DNA from: an uncultured Lachnospiraceae bacterium | GTDB taxonomy: Bacteria; Bacillota; Clostridia; Lachnospirales; Lachnospiraceae | Direction: 5' to 3' | Length of the DNA: 10,720 nt | Assembly: GCA_945492935.1 (NCBI GenBank) | Contig: CALYVE010000030.1 | Location: 1-10,720 of the forward strand | Shown: positions 6,660 to 10,720 of the stretch, in pieces | Position numbering within the stretch: the first letter of the stretch is position 1 | How the letters are laid out: the number at the start of each line of letters is the position of its first letter | The notes under the pieces: model-generated | Databases searched by the model: none | What the model was told of the DNA's origin: nothing | What the model saw: only the letters and a program-made list of their open reading frames with translations | Position numbers and translations under genes: made by a program

Positions 6660-7507
6660 TGCGAAATTTTATTATTTTTACAAATACAGATAAGGATCCG
6701 GGTTATGAGCTTAGCAACAAGATTGTTGACTATCTTGTCGCACATGATGCGAAAGCAATGATTATTACGGAGCAAGTGAGGGAGAGTTTTCAACAAAAGG
6801 ATGCTAATGTTTTGCCGAAAGAGCTTCTTTCGGACGTGGATGCCGCCATAGTGCTTGGCGGAGATGGCACGATGCTTCGTGCTGCACGTGATCTTGGCGG
6901 ATCCCCGACACCGCTTGTAGGCATTAATCTCGGAACCTTGGGCTTTCTAACAGAGATTGAGGTTTCGAATGTTTATCAGGCGCTTGATCGTCTGTTGATC
7001 GATGATTATTTTGTTGAAAAACGCATGATGATTGAAGGCGCGGTGAATGGAGATACATATCATGCGCTGAATGATATTGTTATTTCGCGTGCCGGATTTT
7101 CACGTATCATTGGTTTAAATATATATGTGAATGACGAATTACTGGAAACCTATGAGGCGGATGGTGTAATTGTTGCAACACCAACCGGTTCAACCGGTTA
7201 CAATTTATCGGCAGGTGGGCCGATTATCAGTCCGAAGTCTAAGGCGATTGTGGTTACACCTATTTCACCACATTCCCTTATGGCAAAAAGTGTTGTGTTT
7301 GACAGCACGGACGAGGTTCGCATAGAAATCGTAAAGAAGCGGAAAACACAGGATACCGAGGCAATCGTATCGTTTGACGGCTCTGATAATGCAGGATTGT
7401 CAGCAGGTGATAGTGTCACAGCCAAGATGTCCTCGCGGGAGATTACACTGATTAAGATGTACGATGTCAATTTTTATAAAATATTGCGAGATAAGATAGG
7501 GGGTTAA
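6659..7507 (+). CDS. nadK: NAD kinase (ATP-NAD kinase)
   Basis: The 282-residue product phosphorylates NAD+ to NADP+, setting the cell's NADP(H) supply. The family's motifs are all present: the GGDGT loop (67-71, catalytic D69) in AIVLGGDGTMLRAAR, then GINLGTLGFLTE (88-99), the ND pair of ALNDIVISR (136-144), YEADGVIVATPTGSTGYNLSAGGPI (165-189), and PISPHSL (201-207). The C-terminal beta-rich domain completes the fold, and the length is normal. The start overlaps the tlyA stop (TAATG), with AAGGAT at 6645-6650 as SD. The position between tlyA and argR is seen in clostridial genomes and is one reason to place the window there and not in Bacillus. The protein should be cytoplasmic. No truncation or altered active-site residue is visible. 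Confidence 0.95.
   Translation: MRNFIIFTNTDKDPGYELSNKIVDYLVAHDAKAMIITEQVRESFQQKDANVLPKELLSDVDAAIVLGGDGTMLRAARDLGGSPTPLVGINLGTLGFLTEIEVSNVYQALDRLLIDDYFVEKRMMIEGAVNGDTYHALNDIVISRAGFSRIIGLNIYVNDELLETYEADGVIVATPTGSTGYNLSAGGPIISPKSKAIVVTPISPHSLMAKSVVFDSTDEVRIEIVKKRKTQDTEAIVSFDGSDNAGLSAGDSVTAKMSSREITLIKMYDVNFYKILRDKIGG
7498..7503 (+). promoter_or_regulatory. Ribosome binding site that supports the GTG start of argR
   Basis: AGGGGG at 7498-7503, in the last codons of nadK, lies eight bases before GTG 7512. The next in-frame ATG (codon 8, at 7533) has no comparable site and would cut into the conserved first helix of the ArgR winged helix, so GTG is the better start. Confidence 0.7.
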
Positions 7508-7511
7508 GATT

Positions 7512-7970
7512 GTGAAAAACGAACGACAAAGAATGCTTGTTCAATTGATTAATAACAACGCAATCGAGACTCAGGAAGAACTTTTGGAGAGACTTAAGGC
7601 ACAAGGTGTCAAGACAACACAGGCAACGATTTCCAGAGATATTCGAGAACTTGATATCCACAAGATTACATATGACCGAAACAAACACAAATACGTCATT
7701 GGACAAGGTCAGACGAATGTAACACATGGTTCGTACAGACAGGTTTTGGAAAGCAGTATTATTTCCATTGATTCGGCAGAAAATATTGTTGTAGTGAAGA
7801 CTGTATCCGGTATGGCGATGGCTGTCGGTGCAGCGATTGACAGTCTAAAGCTCGATGGAATTGTAGGCTGTATTGCCGGTGACGATACTTTGTTTTTGGC
7901 AGTCAAGCGCGCAAGCATGACTGAGACAATCATTGGAGAAATAAAGCATGTTACAAAATTTACATATTAA
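7512..7970 (+). CDS. argR: Arginine repressor ArgR/AhrC
   Basis: The 152-residue product is a standard-length ArgR. The N-terminal winged helix-turn-helix (about 1-70) has ETQEELLERLKAQGVKTTQ followed by the recognition segment ATISRDIREL (38-47). The C-terminal oligomerisation and arginine-binding domain (about 80-152) has MAMAVGAAID (101-110) and the hallmark GCIAGDDTLFLAV (119-131), whose paired aspartates (D124, D125) contact arginine in the family. ArgR hexamers repress arginine biosynthesis and can activate catabolism when arginine is bound. The gene starts with GTG and overlaps recN by 23 bases. No arginine gene lies in the window and I see no ARG-box-like palindrome upstream, so its presence reflects conserved synteny (argR-recN is also seen in B. 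subtilis) and it probably acts elsewhere on the chromosome. Confidence 0.95.
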   Translation: MKNERQRMLVQLINNNAIETQEELLERLKAQGVKTTQATISRDIRELDIHKITYDRNKHKYVIGQGQTNVTHGSYRQVLESSIISIDSAENIVVVKTVSGMAMAVGAAIDSLKLDGIVGCIAGDDTLFLAVKRASMTETIIGEIKHVTKFTY

Positions 7971-9630
7971 AAATGTTGTATTGATAGATGAAATCGATAT
8001 TTCCTTCGAGGAAGGCTTAAATATTTTAACGGGTGAAACCGGTGCCGGTAAATCGATAATTATCGGTTCTTTATCAATCGGACTTGGCGGAAAATTTAAC
8101 AAAGATTTGTTGCGTGATGATACGAAGGATGGTCTTGTTGAACTTTTGTTTTATGTGGAGCAGCCTTGGATTATCGCCGCTTTAGAGCAGATGGATATTG
8201 GAATAGGCGAGGAACATGAGTTGCTTATTTCCAGACGTCTTTCACCAACCGGACGTACGGTTAATCGTATTAACGATTGTACGGTCACAACCGCTAAGCT
8301 TCAGGAAATATCTGCTATGCTTATGGATTTACATGCACAGCACGAACAACAGACGCTTTTGAAGGCGGACAAGCATTTGGAGATTTTGGACCGTTTTGGA
8401 GGAGATACGATTTCGAAAATCAAGGAAAATGTCAAAGCATTATATTTGCATTACACTCAGATTTTGTCGGATATTGAAGTAAATTCCATGGATGAGGCAG
8501 AGAAGAATAAGCGTATGGACTTTCTCTTGTACGAAATTCAGGAAATTGAGTCGGCCATGCTTGTTGAAGGCGAGGAGGAAAGCTTGCAAAAGAAATACAA
8601 AAAGGCTGTTCATTCCAAGGAAATCATCAGTACTGCGAGTGAGATTTATGAGGTAACAGGTTATGACAGCCGACAGTCGGCAGCAGAGCAAATCGGACAT
8701 GCGGTAAGCAAGCTGTCACGACTTGCAGAGCTTGATTTTGATTTGAATGAGCTTTATTCAGTTTTGCAAAATGTCGATGGAATGTTAAATGATTTTAATC
8801 GCGGATTGAAAGGCTACATGGAGGAGATGACCTTCGATGAGCAGGAATTTGCCGATATGGAAGCAAGACTTGACGTCATTCATAATTTGCAATCAAAATA
8901 CGGTGATACCATCGAAGATATTATGCATAGTTGTGAATCATTTAAGGATGAATATCAGAAGCTGGTTTCCTATGAAGAGATGATGCAGGCGTTTTATTCG
9001 GATTTAAATGAGACCGGGAAGAAGTTAGAGACAGCCTGCAAAACCTTACATAATCAGAGAGTTGCCTTTGCAAACAAGCTTTGTGATCAGATTTCTGAGG
9101 CTTTGATTGAACTGAATTTTGAAGCAGTCAAATTCGATATGCAATTTGAAACGCTTGATCATTTTACTTCAAACGGCACGGACAGAGCGTATTTTATGAT
9201 ATCGACAAATGTAGGAGAGAAAATTCGACCATTGTATGATGTAGCATCAGGCGGTGAACTTTCAAGGGTCATGCTGGCAATCAAATCCTGTCTTGCAAAT
9301 GAAGATGATATTCCAACCCTGTTGTTTGATGAAATTGATGTCGGAATCAGTGGACGTACTGCGCAAAGCGTAGCGAAAAAGCTTTCTGTCATAGCAAAAA
9401 AGCATCAGGTGCTTTGTATTACGCATTTGCCGCAGATTGCAGCGATGGCAGATGTTCATTATCTGATTGAAAAACGTGTTTTAAATGATAAGACGATTAC
9501 AAGCATAAGTCAGCTTGATTATGATGCTTCTGTAAATGAAATTGCAAGACTTTTAGGTGGTGCGACCATTACGGATAATACGATTGCAGCCGCCAATGAA
9601 ATGAAAGGATTGTCAAAAGAAGCAAATTAA
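7948..9630 (+). CDS. recN: DNA repair protein RecN (SMC-like ATPase)
   Basis: The 560-residue product is an SMC-family ATPase that gathers at double-strand breaks and helps recombinational repair. The N-terminal ATPase half starts LHIKNVVLIDEIDISFEEG, with Walker A GETGAGKS (29-36) and the RecN-typical MDLHAQHEQQTLL (126-138). The centre (about 150-385) is a coiled-coil arm rich in charged heptads. The C-terminal half has the ABC signature ASGGELSRVMLAIK (433-446), Walker B PTLLFDEIDVGISG (456-469) and THLPQIAAMAD (492-502). Length is normal for the family. The start lies inside argR (23-base overlap), with GGAG at 7935-7938 giving good spacing. I see no LexA-type GAAC-N4-GTTC box upstream, so recN here appears to depend on the operon promoter. 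It is the last gene of the unit, 29 bases before the terminator stem. Confidence 0.97.
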   Translation: MLQNLHIKNVVLIDEIDISFEEGLNILTGETGAGKSIIIGSLSIGLGGKFNKDLLRDDTKDGLVELLFYVEQPWIIAALEQMDIGIGEEHELLISRRLSPTGRTVNRINDCTVTTAKLQEISAMLMDLHAQHEQQTLLKADKHLEILDRFGGDTISKIKENVKALYLHYTQILSDIEVNSMDEAEKNKRMDFLLYEIQEIESAMLVEGEEESLQKKYKKAVHSKEIISTASEIYEVTGYDSRQSAAEQIGHAVSKLSRLAELDFDLNELYSVLQNVDGMLNDFNRGLKGYMEEMTFDEQEFADMEARLDVIHNLQSKYGDTIEDIMHSCESFKDEYQKLVSYEEMMQAFYSDLNETGKKLETACKTLHNQRVAFANKLCDQISEALIELNFEAVKFDMQFETLDHFTSNGTDRAYFMISTNVGEKIRPLYDVASGGELSRVMLAIKSCLANEDDIPTLLFDEIDVGISGRTAQSVAKKLSVIAKKHQVLCITHLPQIAAMADVHYLIEKRVLNDKTITSISQLDYDASVNEIARLLGGATITDNTIAAANEMKGLSKEAN

Positions 9631-9659
9631 TACAGTTTAATTTTTATCCATTTACAAAT

Positions 9660-9695
9660 AATAAGAGTACATAAATTTTGTACTCTTATTTTTTT
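9660..9695 (+). terminator. Rho-independent terminator after recN
   Basis: A perfect 11-base stem, AATAAGAGTAC (9660-9670) with GTACTCTTATT (9680-9690), encloses a nine-base AT-rich loop (9671-9679). It ends in a run of seven T (9689-9695). It starts 29 bases after the recN stop and closes the asp23-recN operon, separating it from spoIVB. Confidence 0.9.
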
Positions 9696-9727
9696 ACCGC
9701 TTTTTTGACGCGGAAGCCTGCCGGCAG
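9686..9727 (+). repeat. Structured intergenic element, copy A
   Basis: This is the first of two related segments. The pattern is a T-rich leader (TTA plus T7), then ACCGC (9696-9700), a nine-base loop, GCGG (9710-9713), three bases, then CCTGCCG (9717-9723). CCGC and GCGG can pair. The last part is a perfect 10-base palindrome, CTGCCGGCAG (9718-9727). The leader overlaps the 3' arm and T tract of the recN terminator. The function is not recognised. It could be a dispersed intergenic repeat or an RNA motif. Confidence 0.6.
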
Positions 9728-9762
9728 TGCAAATAAAATGAAATACGCATAAAGATTTTTTT

Positions 9763-9801
9763 TTATTATTTACCGCGGCCTTGTGGCGCGGGGACCTGCC
9801 G
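9763..9801 (+). repeat. Structured intergenic element, copy B
   Basis: The second copy repeats the order seen in copy A: TTATTATTT leader, ACCGC (9772-9776), an 11-base insert, GCGG (9788-9791), three bases, CCTGCCG (9795-9801). The hairpin is stronger here: CCGC pairs with GCGG, and inside it GCC (9778-9780) pairs with GGC (9785-9787) around a TTGT loop, leaving one bulged G (9777). It ends 29 bases before the spoIVB ATG and would fall in the spoIVB leader if transcription starts upstream of it. The function is unknown. Confidence 0.6.
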
Positions 9802-9830
9802 AGAAGATGAATTTTAGGAAAGGAGAAAAC

Positions 9831-10720
9831 ATGAGAAATACCAGGTATAGAAAGTATTTATATATATTGCTGTTTATCATTGCAGCCTTGTTAGTTGTAG
9901 CATTTGTTATGAGCAAAGCAGCTACGGAAGAAACTATGAGGCAGAATAAGAAGCATAAAAGTAACCGCGAGCCTGTACAACAATCATCGGCGGATATTGA
10001 GACAGCTTATTTGAAAGAAAAAAACGCTGATACCGACACATATTATGTCTGCCCTTGTGGTTATCCGATTGGAATCTATGTAAAAACGGAAGGCGTCATG
10101 GTTATCAACACCGGAAGCTTTCGATGTATTGACAATACAGTGCAATCTCCCTGCGAAGGCATTTTACAGCAAGGGGACTATATTATAAGTATAAACGGAA
10201 CGAAGCTGAAGGACAAAAAGGATCTAATGGAAATCGTTGCAAATTGCCAGGGTTCACCGCTTGATGTTTACATTATGCGTGATGGTGAAAAAATGAATGT
10301 TCGACTGTTGCCAAAGCAAAATGAAGATGGAAATTATATGCTCGGATTATGGATTAAAGATGATATTTCCGGGATTGGAACCTTAACATATATTGATGAA
10401 AACGGATTTGCAGCACTCGGTCACAGCATTAATGACAATGATACAGGGGAAATGTTTGTAATATCGGACGGAGCAATATATGAAGCGCAGCTTCTTCGAA
10501 TTGTAAAATCCGACGGAGAGCATGCGGGAAGACTGGAAGGACTTATTGATTATCAAAAAGCATATATGCTTGGAAGAGTATCCAATAACAGTTCGACAGG
10601 AATCAAGGGAACTCTTACCGGTCTTGGAAAGAAAAGACTTATGAGTGATAATTGGATGCCGGTTGCAACCGCTTCCGAGGTGCATACGGGGGATGCACAG
10701 ATTCTTTCCTGGGTGTCCGG
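9831..10720 (+). CDS. spoIVB: SpoIVB signalling peptidase, N-terminal part (partial, runs off the right edge)
   Basis: The open frame from ATG 9831 runs to the right edge without a stop: 296 full codons plus two bases. In the family this forespore protein is secreted across the inner forespore membrane and cleaves SpoIVFA, which lets SpoIVFB activate sigma-K in the mother cell. It has an N-terminal membrane anchor (about residues 8-27), a linker, a PDZ domain (about 78-160, with EGILQQGDYIISINGTKL at 109-126) and the start of the S55 peptidase domain with LGLWIKDDISGIGTLTYID (171-189) and FAALGHSI (193-200), whose H198 matches the catalytic histidine. The catalytic serine lies beyond the window, so activity cannot be judged. 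AAAGGAG (9819-9825) lies five bases before the ATG. Five cysteines (74, 76, 99, 108, 139) stand out. The preceding terminator shows it has its own transcription. I could not identify a convincing sigma-F or sigma-G promoter. Confidence 0.93.
   Translation, partial: MRNTRYRKYLYILLFIIAALLVVAFVMSKAATEETMRQNKKHKSNREPVQQSSADIETAYLKEKNADTDTYYVCPCGYPIGIYVKTEGVMVINTGSFRCIDNTVQSPCEGILQQGDYIISINGTKLKDKKDLMEIVANCQGSPLDVYIMRDGEKMNVRLLPKQNEDGNYMLGLWIKDDISGIGTLTYIDENGFAALGHSINDNDTGEMFVISDGAIYEAQLLRIVKSDGEHAGRLEGLIDYQKAYMLGRVSNNSSTGIKGTLTGLGKKRLMSDNWMPVATASEVHTGDAQILSWVS

Noticed and set aside
9756..9764. Run of nine T as a second terminator before spoIVB
   Set aside because: No stable hairpin ends directly before it. 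The nearest palindrome stops 28 bases upstream.
9740..9775. Sigma-G promoter for spoIVB (GCATA at 9747-9751 as -35)
   Set aside because: No CAT-N2-TA type -10 box is found 17-18 bases downstream, so the match is to one short box only.
1..10720. A hidden defence, mobile or otherwise novel multi-gene system
   Set aside because: Every gene belongs to a well-known core family in conserved order, and no stretch over 300 bases lacks a gene. The largest gap is the 200 bases before spoIVB.

Overview
This window is a stretch of core chromosome from an endospore-forming, moderately AT-rich Firmicute. Lachnospiraceae or a close Clostridia relative is the most likely source. The evidence is two sporulation loci (spoIIIAG/spoIIIAH at the left, spoIVB at the right), AGGAGG-type ribosome binding sites, and the gene order nusB-xseA-xseB-ispA-dxs-tlyA-nadK-argR-recN-spoIVB. 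In Bacillus subtilis the corresponding region has folD between nusB and xseA and has no nadK between tlyA and argR. All genes read left to right on the + strand. I see no mobile element, tRNA, rRNA or CRISPR array.

Layout: positions 1-796 hold the last 32 codons of spoIIIAG and all of spoIIIAH, the distal end of the spoIIIA operon (mother-cell side of the SpoIIIA-SpoIIQ feeding-tube channel). A 120-base gap follows with a good housekeeping promoter (about 852-880) and no obvious terminator. From 917 to 9630 ten genes form one very compact transcription unit: an Asp23/YqhY-family gene, nusB, xseA, xseB, ispA, dxs, tlyA, nadK, argR and recN. Most junctions abut or overlap (TAAATG, ATGA, TAATG, or 11-23 base overlaps), which suggests translational coupling. 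The unit mixes rRNA transcription antitermination (NusB), rRNA 2'-O-methylation (TlyA), isoprenoid precursor synthesis (Dxs, IspA), NADP supply (NadK), arginine regulation (ArgR) and DNA repair (XseAB, RecN). NADPH from NadK's product feeds the MEP pathway that Dxs starts, but the grouping is best read as a conserved housekeeping cluster, not a single pathway.

An intrinsic terminator (9660-9695) closes the cluster after recN. Between it and spoIVB lie two imperfect copies of a T-rich-leader/GC-hairpin element (about 9686-9727 and 9763-9801), the least explained feature of the window. spoIVB starts at 9831 and runs off the right edge after its PDZ domain and the first part of its peptidase domain. 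In other spore formers spo0A follows, but that is outside the window.

The genes are all familiar families. I found no convincing undescribed multi-gene system here. The items most worth a second look are the paired structured repeats upstream of spoIVB, the 15-base tandem repeat in spoIIIAH, the cysteine-rich segment at the front of the SpoIVB PDZ region, and the unusual placement of asp23 between a sporulation operon and nusB.
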